64,000 bases of DNA. Source: Ostreiculturibacter nitratireducens (GTDB taxonomy: Bacteria > Pseudomonadota > Alphaproteobacteria > Rhodobacterales > Rhodobacteraceae). The first letter of the stretch is position 1, and the number at the start of each line of letters is the position of its first letter. The notes below the pieces were generated by a model. It ran no database searches. It was not told the origin of the DNA and was given only the letters and a program-made list of their open reading frames with translations. The stretch covers positions 124,001-188,000 of the forward strand of contig NZ_JAVQHL010000001.1 of assembly GCF_032670585.1 (NCBI RefSeq). The letters run 5' to 3'. The position numbers and the translations under genes are program-made. Shown in pieces: positions 45,523-54,065 of the stretch.

Positions 45523-46251
45523 TCAGATCGGGTCGAGGACGAGCGAAACCTCGCCGCTCAAGAGTTTCTCCACGAAGTCGCAGCCATTGCCGGGCGTCGA
45601 GAAATGGCGCCAGGCCTTGACGGAGAAGACCTGGGGCGCGCCCAGGGCCAGGACGACGTTCAGTTCGACGAGTTCGACCGGGCCGCTTGAAGGGATCGCG
45701 TCGAGAAGCCGCTGGCGAACGGCCGGTGGCATCGCCTCGAGCTGCATCGCGTATGCGACGTATTCCTGTGCGGCACGGTTCAGCTGAGTCACTTCAGGTT
45801 TCTGATCCACGAGCGCGTGGCTCAGTTCATGCACGACGAGGCTGGCGAAGAGGTCGGCCCGGGGGATCACCGCGAACGGATTGTCCGGACCGAGCGCCTC
45901 TTCGATGGTGTCTGGATGGATGAGCGTGATCCTGGTCCGTTCACAGTCATAGGTTCCAAGGCAGGCCACGTCCCCGCCTATCAGGATCGCCGGCTTTCGG
46001 ACGACCTCGATCACGAGCGGAACGGTCTGAACCAATCCGCATTGCGCAAGCTGGGGCCGCGCGGCCTCGGCGATGGCGCAGACGCCTGGTGTCAGTTCCG
46101 GGTCATCGGTTTCCACGGATATCAGCGGGTTCGGACAGGCCAGAGGGTCTGCGGCGCCCCGGTGTGGCTCCAGGGAAATGCAGCAAGAAGTCGCCAGGAC
46201 GGCGAGGAGCCAGCGTGGCACAGGCGCAGCAAGGTCTAGAAAGGCGCGCAT
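45523..46251 (-). CDS. Secreted HExxH-type putative metallopeptidase, function unknown
   Basis: This 242-residue protein has an N-terminal signal-like segment (PRWLLAVLATSCCISL) followed by a mature domain with LVVHELSHALVDQ. HELSH fits the HExxH zinc-binding pattern, and a glutamate follows about 20 residues later in AAQEYVAYAMQL, as in gluzincin-type peptidases. Four or more cysteines suggest disulfides outside the cytoplasm. I do not recognise a named peptidase family, and it could be a DUF-type protein of the Rhodobacterales. The ATG at 46251 has AGGA upstream; a TTG at 46287 is also open. It lies downstream of typA in the same direction, past three hairpins. Confidence 0.6.
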   Translation of the reverse strand: MRAFLDLAAPVPRWLLAVLATSCCISLEPHRGAADPLACPNPLISVETDDPELTPGVCAIAEAARPQLAQCGLVQTVPLVIEVVRKPAILIGGDVACLGTYDCERTRITLIHPDTIEEALGPDNPFAVIPRADLFASLVVHELSHALVDQKPEVTQLNRAAQEYVAYAMQLEAMPPAVRQRLLDAIPSSGPVELVELNVVLALGAPQVFSVKAWRHFSTPGNGCDFVEKLLSGEVSLVLDPI

Positions 46252-46369
46252 CCGATCCTGACGTCGGTCGGGCCCGGAGGCCGACAAAGAGACGCCAGCT
46301 TAAGGTGGAGCCCTGACGCCTGTCAAACAGGGGGAAGCGACATGGCGCACCAGTTCACCGGCGCAGTTT

Positions 46370-46454
46370 CGCGCGGGCCTTGGCCCGCGCGCTGCGCCGA
46401 AGACCGGACAAGCGGGCGAAAGCCCGCGCCGGCCGGGGCGGGAGAGCCCGCCTC
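46370..46454 (-). repeat. Three successive GC-rich hairpins after typA
   Basis: Three hairpins lie within 85 bp. The first is 46370-46391 (CGCGCGGGCC and GGCCCGCGCG around TT). The second is 46412-46427 (GCGGGC and GCCCGC around GAAA). The third is 46435-46454 (GGCGGG and CCCGCC core around AGAG). All share the GCGGG/CCCGC theme. They start four bases after the typA stop and could form a stabilising or terminating 3' structure. No T-tract follows. Confidence 0.5.
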
Positions 46455-46458
46455 CGGT

Positions 46459-48276
46459 TCAGCCCGCCTTGGCCTGACGCTTCCGCTCGTGCGGGTCGAG
46501 GTGACGCTTCCGCAGCCGGATGTTCTTCGGCGTGACCTCGACGAGTTCATCGTCGTCGATATAGGCGATGGCTTCCTCGAGGCTCATGCGCACCGGCGGT
46601 GTGAGTCGGACAGCTTCGTCGGAACCCGCGGCGCGGATGTTGGTGAGCTTCTTGCCCTTCAGGGGGTTCACTTCGAGGTCGTTGTCGCGGCTGTGCTCGC
46701 CGATGATCATGCCCTCGTAGACCTGTTCCTGCGCGCCGATGAACATCTTGCCACGTTCTTCCAGGTTCCACAGGGCATAGGCCACCGAAACGCCGTTCTC
46801 CATCGAGATCAGGACTCCCTGGCGCCGGCCCTGGATCTGCCCCTTGTAGGGTGCCCAGCCGTGGAAGATCCGGTTCAGCACGCCCGTGCCGCGCGTGTCG
46901 GTCAGGAACTGGCCGTGATAGCCGATGAGGCCGCGAGAGGGCACGTGGGCGACGATCCGCGTCTTGCCGACGCCCGCCGGCTTCATCTCGACGAGGTCGC
47001 CCTTGCGCTCACCGGTCAGCTTGTCGATCACGGCGCCGGTGAACTCGTCGTCCACGTCGATGATGACTTCCTCGATCGGTTCGAGCTTCTCGCCGTTTTC
47101 CTCGCGCATGATCACGCGGGGGCGGGAGATCGAAAGCTCGAAGCCCTCGCGGCGCATGTTTTCGATCAGGACGCCCATCTGGAGTTCGCCGCGTCCGGAG
47201 ACGATGAAGGCCTCGCCGCCGGGCGTGTCCTCGACCTTGATCGCGACGTTGGACTCAGCCTCCTTCATCAACCGCTCGCGGATGACGCGGGACTGGACCT
47301 TGTTGCCATCGCGGCCCGCCAGCGGCGAGTCGTTGATGCCGAAGGTGACGGAGATCGTCGGCGGGTCGATCGGCTGCGCGGGCAGCGGCACGTCGAGCGA
47401 CAGGTCACAGAGCGTGTCGGCCACGGTGGCCTTGGTCATCCCGGCGACGGTCACGATGTCGCCCGCTTCGGCCATGTCGATTGGCGTCTGCGCGAGCCCG
47501 CGGAAGGCGAGGATCTTCGTCACGCGGAACTGCTCGATCCGCTCGCCCTTGCGGCTGAGCGCCTTGATCGAGTCGCCGACCTTCAGGCGGCCGGATTCGA
47601 CGCGACCCGTGAGGATGCGGCCGATGAACGGGTCCGCAGAGAGCGTCGTGGCGAGCATCCGGAACGGCTGGTCGACCGCGGCGGTCTGGCGCGGGGCGGG
47701 AACGTGGCGCATGACGAGGTCGAAGAGTGCCGACAGGTCCTTGCGCGGCCCGTCGAGGTCCTCGTCCGCCCAGCCGGCGCGGCCGGAGGCGTAGAGGTGC
47801 GGAAAGTCGAGCTGTTCGTCCGTGGCGCCGAGGTTCGCGAAGAGGTCGAAGACCTCGTTCAGCGCGCGGTCGGGTTCAGCGTCCGGCTTGTCGACCTTGT
47901 TCAGGACGACGATGGGCCGGAGGCCCAGCGCCAGCGCCTTCGAGGTGACGAACTTGGTCTGCGGCATCGGGCCTTCGGCCGCGTCGACCAAAAGCACCAC
48001 GCCATCCACCATGTTCAGGATGCGTTCGACCTCGCCGCCGAAGTCGGCGTGGCCGGGGGTGTCCACGATGTTGATGCGCGCGTCCTTCCATTCGACGGAA
48101 GTGCACTTGGCAAGGATGGTGATCCCGCGCTCGCGCTCGATGTCATTCGAATCCATCGCGCGCTCCGCCACGGCCTGGCCTTCGCGGAAGGCGCCAGACT
48201 GTTTCAGGAGTTCGTCGACCAAGGTCGTCTTGCCATGGTCAACGTGCGCGATGATGGCGATGTTGCGGAGCTCCAT
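46459..48276 (-). CDS. typA: TypA/BipA, ribosome-associated translational GTPase
   Basis: This 605-residue GTPase has G1 AHVDHGKTTL, G2 around ERERGITILAK, G3 DTPGHADFGGE and G4 NKVDKPDA. EF-G-like domains follow, and then the TypA-specific C-terminal domain. It assists ribosome assembly and stress adaptation. The ATG at 48276 gives the normal MELRNIAIIAHVDHGK opening. A much longer open frame upstream runs antisense through icd and is an artefact of composition. Confidence 0.96.
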   Translation of the reverse strand: MELRNIAIIAHVDHGKTTLVDELLKQSGAFREGQAVAERAMDSNDIERERGITILAKCTSVEWKDARINIVDTPGHADFGGEVERILNMVDGVVLLVDAAEGPMPQTKFVTSKALALGLRPIVVLNKVDKPDAEPDRALNEVFDLFANLGATDEQLDFPHLYASGRAGWADEDLDGPRKDLSALFDLVMRHVPAPRQTAAVDQPFRMLATTLSADPFIGRILTGRVESGRLKVGDSIKALSRKGERIEQFRVTKILAFRGLAQTPIDMAEAGDIVTVAGMTKATVADTLCDLSLDVPLPAQPIDPPTISVTFGINDSPLAGRDGNKVQSRVIRERLMKEAESNVAIKVEDTPGGEAFIVSGRGELQMGVLIENMRREGFELSISRPRVIMREENGEKLEPIEEVIIDVDDEFTGAVIDKLTGERKGDLVEMKPAGVGKTRIVAHVPSRGLIGYHGQFLTDTRGTGVLNRIFHGWAPYKGQIQGRRQGVLISMENGVSVAYALWNLEERGKMFIGAQEQVYEGMIIGEHSRDNDLEVNPLKGKKLTNIRAAGSDEAVRLTPPVRMSLEEAIAYIDDDELVEVTPKNIRLRKRHLDPHERKRQAKAG

Positions 48277-48350
48277 CGTAAAGGTAGCCTTTGATTGTCC
48301 GAGGTTGGCGCGGCCATACAGGACCCGGCGCGGAAAGGCCAGAGCCTTCG

Positions 48351-48680
48351 TCAATGCATGGCGGAACGTGAATAAATGTTGATCACGAGGATCCCGGCCA
48401 TGATCAGCCCCATGCCGACCACCGCGGGCAGGTCGAGACGCTGGCCGAACATGACCCAGCCGATCGCCGCGATGAAGCAGATGCCGAGCCCCGACCAGAT
48501 CGCATAGACGATGCCCACCGGCATGAAGCGCAGGACCAGGGACAGGAAGTAGAACGCCAGCGCGTAGGACACGAGGACCAGCACCGACGGTCCGACGCGC
48601 GTGAACTGCTGGCTTGCCTGAAGCGCGCTGGTTCCGATCGTTTCGAACAGGATCGCGACGGAGAGGTAAAGCCAGTGCAT
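48351..48680 (-). CDS. Small multidrug resistance (SMR) family efflux protein
   Basis: This 109-residue protein has four membrane helices and the essential glutamate in helix one (SVAILFETIGTSAL), as Glu14 in EmrE. SMR proteins exchange protons for quaternary cations, polyamines or guanidinium. The subtype is not decided. GGAG lies seven bases before the ATG at 48680. It is separated from icd by a terminator and sits 74 bp before typA. Confidence 0.88.
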   Translation of the reverse strand: MHWLYLSVAILFETIGTSALQASQQFTRVGPSVLVLVSYALAFYFLSLVLRFMPVGIVYAIWSGLGICFIAAIGWVMFGQRLDLPAVVGMGLIMAGILVINIYSRSAMH

Positions 48681-48691
48681 CGGGCTGCTCC

Positions 48692-48724
48692 ATAAAAGAA
48701 GGGGCGGGAACATGTCCCGCCCCT
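48692..48724 (-). terminator. Intrinsic terminator after icd
   Basis: AGGGGCGGGA and TCCCGCCCCT form a perfect 10-bp stem with a five-base loop at 48700-48724. On the minus strand TCTTTTATG follows. It lies between the icd stop and the SMR gene start. Confidence 0.8.
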
Positions 48725-48746
48725 CCATAACCTTTCTGACCGGTTG

Positions 48747-49961
48747 TTAGCCAGCCAGCGCCTTGTTCAGGTATTCGTCGACCTTCTCGAGGTAGCCCAT
48801 CGTGGTGAGCCACTTCTGGTCCGGCCCGACAAGGAGCGCGAGGTCCTTCGTCATGAAGCCGTCCTCGACGGCCTGAACGGTGACCTTCTCGAGCGTTTCG
48901 GCGAAGTTCTTCAGCGCCTCGTTCCCGTCGAGCTTGGCGCGGTGCTTCAGGCCGCCCGTCCAGGCGTAGATCGACGCGATGGAATTCGTCGAGGTTTCCT
49001 TGCCCTGCTGGTGCTGGCGATAGTGGCGGGTGACGGTGCCGTGGGCGGCCTCCGCTTCTACCGTCTTCCCGTCCGGCGTCATCAGGACCGAGGTCATGAG
49101 GCCGAGCGAGCCGAAGCCCTGCGCCACGGTGTCGGACTGCACGTCGCCGTCGTAGTTCTTGCAGGCCCAGACATAGCCGCCCGACCATTTCAGCGCCGAG
49201 GCCACCATGTCGTCGATCAGGCGGTGTTCGTAGGTGATGCCGGCTTCCTTGAACTTGTCGGCGAATTCGGTGTCGAAGATGTGCTGGAACAGATCCTTGA
49301 AGCGGCCGTCATAGACCTTCATGATCGTGTTCTTGGTCGAAAGGTAGAGCGGCCAGTTGAGGTTCAGCGCGTAGTTCATCGAGGCGCGCGCGAAGTCGAT
49401 GATCGACTGGTCCAGGTTGTACATCGCCATCGTCACGCCCGGACCCGGCGACTTGAACACCTCGCGCTCGATCACGGTGCCATCCTCGCCGACGAATTTC
49501 AGCGTCACGGTGCCCTTGCCGGGGAACTTGAAGTCCGTCGCGCGGTACTGGTCGCCGAAGGCGTGGCGGCCGACGACGATCGGCTGCGTCCAGCCCGGGA
49601 CGAGGCGCGGCACGTTCTTGCAGATGATCGGCTGGCGGAAGATCACGCCGCCGAGGATGTTGCGGATCGTACCGTTCGGCGACTTCCACATCTCCTTCAG
49701 GCCGAATTCCTCGACCCTGGCCTCGTCCGGGGTGATCGTCGCGCATTTCACGCCGACGCCGAATTCCTTGATCGCGTTTGCCGCGTCGATGGTGATCTGG
49801 TCGTTGGTGCGGTCGCGCTCCTCGATGCCCAGGTCGTAGTACTTCAGGTCGATGTCGAGATAGGGAAGAATCAGCTTCTTCTTGATGAAGTCCCAGATGA
49901 TCCGGGTCATCTCGTCGCCGTCGAGTTCGACGACGGGGTTTTCCACCTTGATCTTCGACAT
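48747..49961 (-). CDS. icd: Isocitrate dehydrogenase, NADP-dependent
   Basis: This 404-residue enzyme makes 2-oxoglutarate in the TCA cycle. It belongs to the eukaryotic-like NADP branch found in alphaproteobacteria (ENPVVELDGDEMTRIIW, GTIRNILGG, STKNTIMKVYDGRFKD). The NADP-site region is AAHGTVTRHYRQH. The ATG at 49961 follows GGAGAAAG and is preferred over a start 13 codons upstream. A terminator follows the gene. Confidence 0.97.
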   Translation of the reverse strand: MSKIKVENPVVELDGDEMTRIIWDFIKKKLILPYLDIDLKYYDLGIEERDRTNDQITIDAANAIKEFGVGVKCATITPDEARVEEFGLKEMWKSPNGTIRNILGGVIFRQPIICKNVPRLVPGWTQPIVVGRHAFGDQYRATDFKFPGKGTVTLKFVGEDGTVIEREVFKSPGPGVTMAMYNLDQSIIDFARASMNYALNLNWPLYLSTKNTIMKVYDGRFKDLFQHIFDTEFADKFKEAGITYEHRLIDDMVASALKWSGGYVWACKNYDGDVQSDTVAQGFGSLGLMTSVLMTPDGKTVEAEAAHGTVTRHYRQHQQGKETSTNSIASIYAWTGGLKHRAKLDGNEALKNFAETLEKVTVQAVEDGFMTKDLALLVGPDQKWLTTMGYLEKVDEYLNKALAG

Positions 49962-50059
49962 GTCTTTCTCCGCTCGGGGTGACTCTCTGCGGCGCGTCAT
50001 AGCTCAAATCGCAACGCTGGGAAAGACGGTATGCGGTTGTATACCGGATGTTGAGGCAG

Positions 50060-50096
50060 AAAAAAACCGACCAGGGCCAGCGCGGCATCGGTCGGT
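50060..50096 (-). terminator. Intrinsic terminator of the alpha/beta hydrolase gene
   Basis: On the minus strand ACCGACC and GGTCGGT form a 7-bp stem with a 17-base loop that can fold further, followed by seven T. It starts eight bases after the hydrolase stop. Confidence 0.7.
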
Positions 50097-50103
50097 CCCT
50101 GAA

Positions 50104-50763
50104 TCAGCGCGAGTTTTCGGTGAGCCGGCGGCGCACGTATTCCTTCACGGAATCGATCATTGGGTTCATGTGCTCTTCCTCGTTCTCGAAGAAGTGGCCG
50201 GCGCCCTCGATCTCCTTGTGGGTGATCGTGATCCCCTTCTGCTCCCGGAGCTTCGCGACCAGCCCGGCCGTGTCCTTGGGCGGCGTCACGCGGTCGGCCG
50301 TGCCGTTGATGATCAGGCCGGAGGAAGGGCAGGGGGCGAGGAAGGAGAAGTCGTACATGTTGGCGGGCGGCGAGACGGAGACGAAGCCCGTGATCTCGGG
50401 GCGCCGCATGAGAAGCTGCATGCCGATCCAGGCACCGAAGGAGAAGCCCGCGACCCAGCAATGCTTCGAATTAGGGTTCAGCGCCTGAAGGTAGTCGAGT
50501 GCCGAGGCCGCGTCGCTGAGTTCACCGACGCCCTGGTCGTATTCGCCCTGGCTTCGCCCGACACCGCGGAAGTTGAACCGCAGCACCGTGAAGCCCATGT
50601 CGTGGAACGCGTAGTGCAGTCGGTGCACCACGCGGTTGTTCATCGTGCCCCCGAACTGCGGATGCGGATGCAGGATGATCGCGATCGGCGCGTCCGGGGC
50701 CTTCTGCGGATGGTAACGTCCTTCGAGACGTCCTTCGGGGCCGGGAAAAATGACTTCGGGCAT
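50104..50763 (-). CDS. Alpha/beta hydrolase
   Basis: This 219-residue protein has the alpha/beta hydrolase fold with nucleophile Ser in VAGFSFGAWIGM, an oxyanion segment LHPHPQFGGTMNN, acid Asp in INGTADRVTPP and His in GAGHFFENEEE. The family hydrolyses esters or thioesters of unknown identity. It has its own terminator and is divergent from iscR across 157 bp. Confidence 0.85.
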   Translation of the reverse strand: MPEVIFPGPEGRLEGRYHPQKAPDAPIAIILHPHPQFGGTMNNRVVHRLHYAFHDMGFTVLRFNFRGVGRSQGEYDQGVGELSDAASALDYLQALNPNSKHCWVAGFSFGAWIGMQLLMRRPEITGFVSVSPPANMYDFSFLAPCPSSGLIINGTADRVTPPKDTAGLVAKLREQKGITITHKEIEGAGHFFENEEEHMNPMIDSVKEYVRRRLTENSR

Positions 50764-50799
50764 CGCCTCGCCTGTATCTCGCTACGAAGCCGGCAATTC

Positions 50800-50828
50800 T
50801 TGACGAAATTACTCGGGCTACCTAGAAT
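50800..50828 (+). promoter_or_regulatory. Sigma-70 promoter of the iscR-suf operon
   Basis: TTGACG at 50800-50805 and TAGAAT at 50823-50828 are separated by exactly 17 bp. The spacer contains ACTCGGG, which may be part of an IscR-type site. The promoter lies about 90 bp upstream of the iscR ATG. Confidence 0.7.
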
Positions 50829-50920
50829 ATGAAAAGCTGTGCCCTTATGGCCAGCCTGCGGGTGGCAAGGAGTTAAGCGGCCTTCCGCTCGCCGTCAATC
50901 CATTTGGCAGGCCGTGGGTA

Positions 50921-51379
50921 ATGAAACTCTCAACGAAGGGGCGATATGCGATGGTTGCTCTCGCCGATCTCGCGATGTCGCGGGGCGAGACGCTGACGAC
51001 GCTTGCCGAGATTTCGAAGCGTCAGGATATTTCGCTTCTCTACCTCGAACAGCTTTTCGTGCGGCTGCGGCGTGCGGGGCTAGTCGAAAGCGTGCGCGGG
51101 CCCGGCGGCGGCTATCGTCTTGCGCGGCAGCCCGAGGATATCCGGGTGAGCGAGATCCTGGAGGCGGTGGACGAAACGGTCTCGGCGCTGCACACGGGGG
51201 CAGGGGCCTCTGGCGGCGTGTCCGGGACCAGGGCGCAGTCGCTGACCAACCGCCTGTGGGAAGGCCTTTCGGCCCATGTCTACGTGTTCCTGCACCAGAC
51301 GCGGCTTTCCGACGTGGTGGGAAATACCCTCAAGCCCTGTCCGGCGGTGCCGTCGTTGTTTCACGTGGTGGACGAATGA
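50921..51379 (+). CDS. iscR: IscR, Rrf2-family regulator of Fe-S cluster assembly
   Basis: This 152-residue Rrf2 regulator has an N-terminal winged helix (KLSTKGRYAMVALADLA, GPGGGYRLAR). The three clustered cysteines of E. coli IscR are missing. Their region reads LHTGAGASGGVSGTRAQ, and the only cysteine is Cys140 in LKPCPAV. Rhodobacter-type IscR proteins are known to depart from the usual cluster ligands. It heads the suf operon and overlaps the next gene as ATGA, so it should control its own operon. Confidence 0.92.
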   Translation: MKLSTKGRYAMVALADLAMSRGETLTTLAEISKRQDISLLYLEQLFVRLRRAGLVESVRGPGGGYRLARQPEDIRVSEILEAVDETVSALHTGAGASGGVSGTRAQSLTNRLWEGLSAHVYVFLHQTRLSDVVGNTLKPCPAVPSLFHVVDE

Positions 51380-52425
51380 CGGATCGCGTGTACCTCGACT
51401 GGAACGCGACCGCGCCGTTGCGCCCCGAGGCGCGCGCGGCGATGATTGCGGCGATGGACGTGGTTGGAAACCCGTCTTCCGTCCATGCCGAGGGACGCGC
51501 GGCGCGAGCCATCGTGGAGCGTGCGCGGGCGCAGGTCGCCTCGGCCCTCGGAGCGGACGGTGCGGACATCGTCTTCACCTCGGGCGCGACCGAGGCGGCT
51601 GCGCTTGCGCTGGCGGGCCGCGAGCTCGAAAGCGCGCAGGTGGAACATGACGCGGTTCTGGCCTGGACCTCGGGCGCTTTGCCGGTGGATGAAAACGGGC
51701 GCGTGGCGGTCACCGACCCTGCGCGCTCGGCGCTTCAGCTGGCGAATTCCGAAACCGGCGTGGTGCAGGATCTCCCCGAGGGGCTGGCGGTTTCCGATCT
51801 GACGCAGGCGTTCGGGAAGATCCCTTTCGCCTTCAACTGGCTCGGGATCGGGATGGGGCTCGTCTCCGCCCACAAGCTCGGCGGGCCGAAGGGGGTGGGT
51901 GCACTCGTGCTGCGGCGGGGCGCGGACCTTGCCGCACAGATCCGCGGCGGCGGGCAGGAGATGGGGCGGCGCGCCGGCACCGAGAACGTGATCGGAATCG
52001 CCGGTTTTGGCGCCGCGGCGGAGGCTGCGGCGCGCGATCTCGCGGATGGCGTTTGGAGCCGAGTCGCGGAATTTAGAAATATTCTAGAAAATGCGCTGGA
52101 AGCGGGCGCTGAGGATGTTATCTTTGCTGGGAGAGGCGCGCGACGGCTTCCGAACACGTTGACGATGATCTCGCCTGGCTGGAAGGGCGAGACCCAGGTG
52201 ATGCAGATGGACCTCGCGGGATTCGCCGTTTCGGCGGGTTCGGCCTGTTCCAGCGGCAAAGTCCGGGCCAGCCGGGTGCTGACGGCGATGGGGTTCGATG
52301 CGGTCGAGGCGGCCTCGGCGATCCGCGTGTCGCTTGGGCCCGAGACGCTTGAGGAAGAGGTTCTGCGCTTTGCCGATGTCTGGCTTGCCGCGCGGAGCCG
52401 GGCGCGCGCCCGCATGCGGGCGTGA
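51376..52425 (+). CDS. iscS: Class V cysteine desulfurase (NifS/IscS type)
   Basis: This 349-residue PLP enzyme takes sulfur from cysteine for cluster assembly. The PLP lysine is in VSAHKLGGPKG and the catalytic cysteine in SAGSACSSGK; VYLDWNATAPLRPEA opens the fold. It is about 50 residues shorter than E. coli IscS. A second desulfurase, SufS, ends the same operon. The start overlaps the iscR stop. An AT-rich stretch with rare codons near 52070-52090 holds an Irr-box-like palindrome. Confidence 0.9.
   Translation: MTDRVYLDWNATAPLRPEARAAMIAAMDVVGNPSSVHAEGRAARAIVERARAQVASALGADGADIVFTSGATEAAALALAGRELESAQVEHDAVLAWTSGALPVDENGRVAVTDPARSALQLANSETGVVQDLPEGLAVSDLTQAFGKIPFAFNWLGIGMGLVSAHKLGGPKGVGALVLRRGADLAAQIRGGGQEMGRRAGTENVIGIAGFGAAAEAAARDLADGVWSRVAEFRNILENALEAGAEDVIFAGRGARRLPNTLTMISPGWKGETQVMQMDLAGFAVSAGSACSSGKVRASRVLTAMGFDAVEAASAIRVSLGPETLEEEVLRFADVWLAARSRARARMRA
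52072..52088. promoter_or_regulatory. Irr-box-like palindrome inside the cysteine desulfurase gene
   Basis: TTTAGAA-ATA-TTCTAGA matches the Irr control element pattern TTTAGAA-N3-TTCTAAA at 13 of 14 arm positions. It is written in codons rare for this genome (AGA, ATT, CTA in a run), which stands out against GC-rich surroundings. It lies about 360 bp upstream of sufB. Binding by Irr is inference. Confidence 0.5.
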
Positions 52426-52448
52426 AAGAGATGGATGAGATGAGGGAA

Positions 52449-53984
52449 ATGGCATTGGACAGCGAAGCGAAAGCCGCGGAACTCGATGTCCGTGAGGGCG
52501 TGGACCGCGAGACGGTCGAAACCGTCCAGAGCATGGGCGCCTACAAGTACGGCTGGGAAACCGAGATCGAGATGGAGTTCGCGCCGAAAGGCCTGAACGA
52601 GGACATCGTCCGCCTCATCTCGGAAAAGAACGGCGAGCCGGAGTGGATGACCGAATGGCGCCTTCAGGCCTTCCGCCGCTGGCTGCAGATGGAAGAACCC
52701 CGCTGGGCGATGCTCAACTACCCCGAGATCGACTACCAGGACCAGTATTACTATGCCAAGCCGAAGAGCATGGCGGAGAAGCCCAAGAGCCTCGACGAGG
52801 TCGATCCGAAGCTTCTGGCGACCTATGAGAAGCTCGGGATTCCGCTTAAGGAACAGATGATCCTCGCCGGCGTCGAGGGCGCCGAGGACGCTCCGGCCGA
52901 GGGCCGGCGCGTGGCCGTGGACGCGGTGTTCGACTCCGTCAGCGTCGGCACGACGTTCAAGGAGGAACTTGCCAAGGCCGGGGTGATCTTCTGCTCGATC
53001 TCGGAAGCGATCCGCGAACACCCGGAACTGGTGAAGAAATACCTCGGCTCGGTCGTTCCGCAGTCGGACAACTTCTTCGCGACGCTCAATTCGGCCGTCT
53101 TCTCGGACGGGTCGTTCGTCTACGTGCCGCCGAACACGCGCTGCCCGATGGAACTGTCCACGTATTTCCGCATCAACGCGGAAAAGACCGGCCAGTTCGA
53201 GCGGACGCTCATCATCGCCGACAAAGGTTCCTACGTGAGCTACCTCGAAGGCTGCACCGCCCCGAAGCGGGAGACGCACCAACTGCACGCCGCGGTCGTC
53301 GAGATCGTGCTGCTGGAGGATGCGGAGGTGAAATACTCCACCGTGCAGAACTGGTTCCCGGGCGACGAGGAAGGCAAGGGCGGCATCTACAATTTCGTCA
53401 CGAAGCGCGCCGATTGTCGGGGCGATCGGTCGAAGGTGATGTGGACGCAGGTCGAAACCGGTTCCGCGATCACCTGGAAATACCCCTCCTGCATCCTTCG
53501 CGGCGACGACAGCCAGGGCGAGTTCTACTCGATCGCGATCGCCAACAACATGCAGCAGGCCGATACCGGCACGAAGATGGTGCATCTCGGCAAGAACACC
53601 CGGAGTCGGATCGTTTCGAAGGGTATTTCGGCCGGGAAGGCGCAGAACACCTATCGCGGGCTCGTGTCGATGCACCCGAAGGCGAAGAACTCGCGCAACT
53701 ACACCCAGTGCGACAGTCTCCTGATCGGCGACAAGTGCGGGGCGCACACGGTTCCCTATATCGAGGTGAAGAACAACTCCTCGCGCGTGGAGCACGAGGC
53801 GACGACCTCGAAGGTCGATGACGACCAGCTCTTCTACTGCCGCCAGCGCGGCATGGACGAAGAGGAAGCGGTTGCCCTTGTCGTCAACGGCTTCTGCAAG
53901 GAGGTGCTGCAGGCCCTGCCGATGGAATTCGCGATGGAAGCGCAGAGCCTTGTGGCGATTTCGCTGGAAGGATCCGTGGGCTGA
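52449..53984 (+). CDS. sufB: SufB, Fe-S cluster scaffold subunit
   Basis: This 511-residue protein is the scaffold subunit of the SufBCD complex. Characteristic segments are YKYGWETEIEMEFAPKGL, SDNFFATLNSAVFSDGSF, and NSSRVEHEATTSKV near the C-terminus. Four starts are possible: a GTG at 52422 overlapping the preceding stop, and ATGs at 52431, 52440 and 52449. The last gives MALDSEAK and has GAGG close upstream, so I prefer it. It lies about 24 bp after iscS. Confidence 0.95.
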   Translation: MALDSEAKAAELDVREGVDRETVETVQSMGAYKYGWETEIEMEFAPKGLNEDIVRLISEKNGEPEWMTEWRLQAFRRWLQMEEPRWAMLNYPEIDYQDQYYYAKPKSMAEKPKSLDEVDPKLLATYEKLGIPLKEQMILAGVEGAEDAPAEGRRVAVDAVFDSVSVGTTFKEELAKAGVIFCSISEAIREHPELVKKYLGSVVPQSDNFFATLNSAVFSDGSFVYVPPNTRCPMELSTYFRINAEKTGQFERTLIIADKGSYVSYLEGCTAPKRETHQLHAAVVEIVLLEDAEVKYSTVQNWFPGDEEGKGGIYNFVTKRADCRGDRSKVMWTQVETGSAITWKYPSCILRGDDSQGEFYSIAIANNMQQADTGTKMVHLGKNTRSRIVSKGISAGKAQNTYRGLVSMHPKAKNSRNYTQCDSLLIGDKCGAHTVPYIEVKNNSSRVEHEATTSKVDDDQLFYCRQRGMDEEEAVALVVNGFCKEVLQALPMEFAMEAQSLVAISLEGSVG

Positions 53985-54065
53985 GGATGTCGCTGGACGT
54001 TTTCCGGGCTCGGCCTTCGGGCATTGGACCCGGTGGCAACCTGGCAATTGCGTGAGGTAGTTGAG

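Noticed and set aside
46342..48294. Plus-strand open frame of 650 codons opposite typA
   Set aside because: It is a shadow of typA with repetitive Asp/Val/Arg/His composition and no recognisable domain.
48277..49188. Open extension of the typA frame through the icd region
   Set aside because: It would run across a terminator, an SMR gene and icd. The family start is at 48276.
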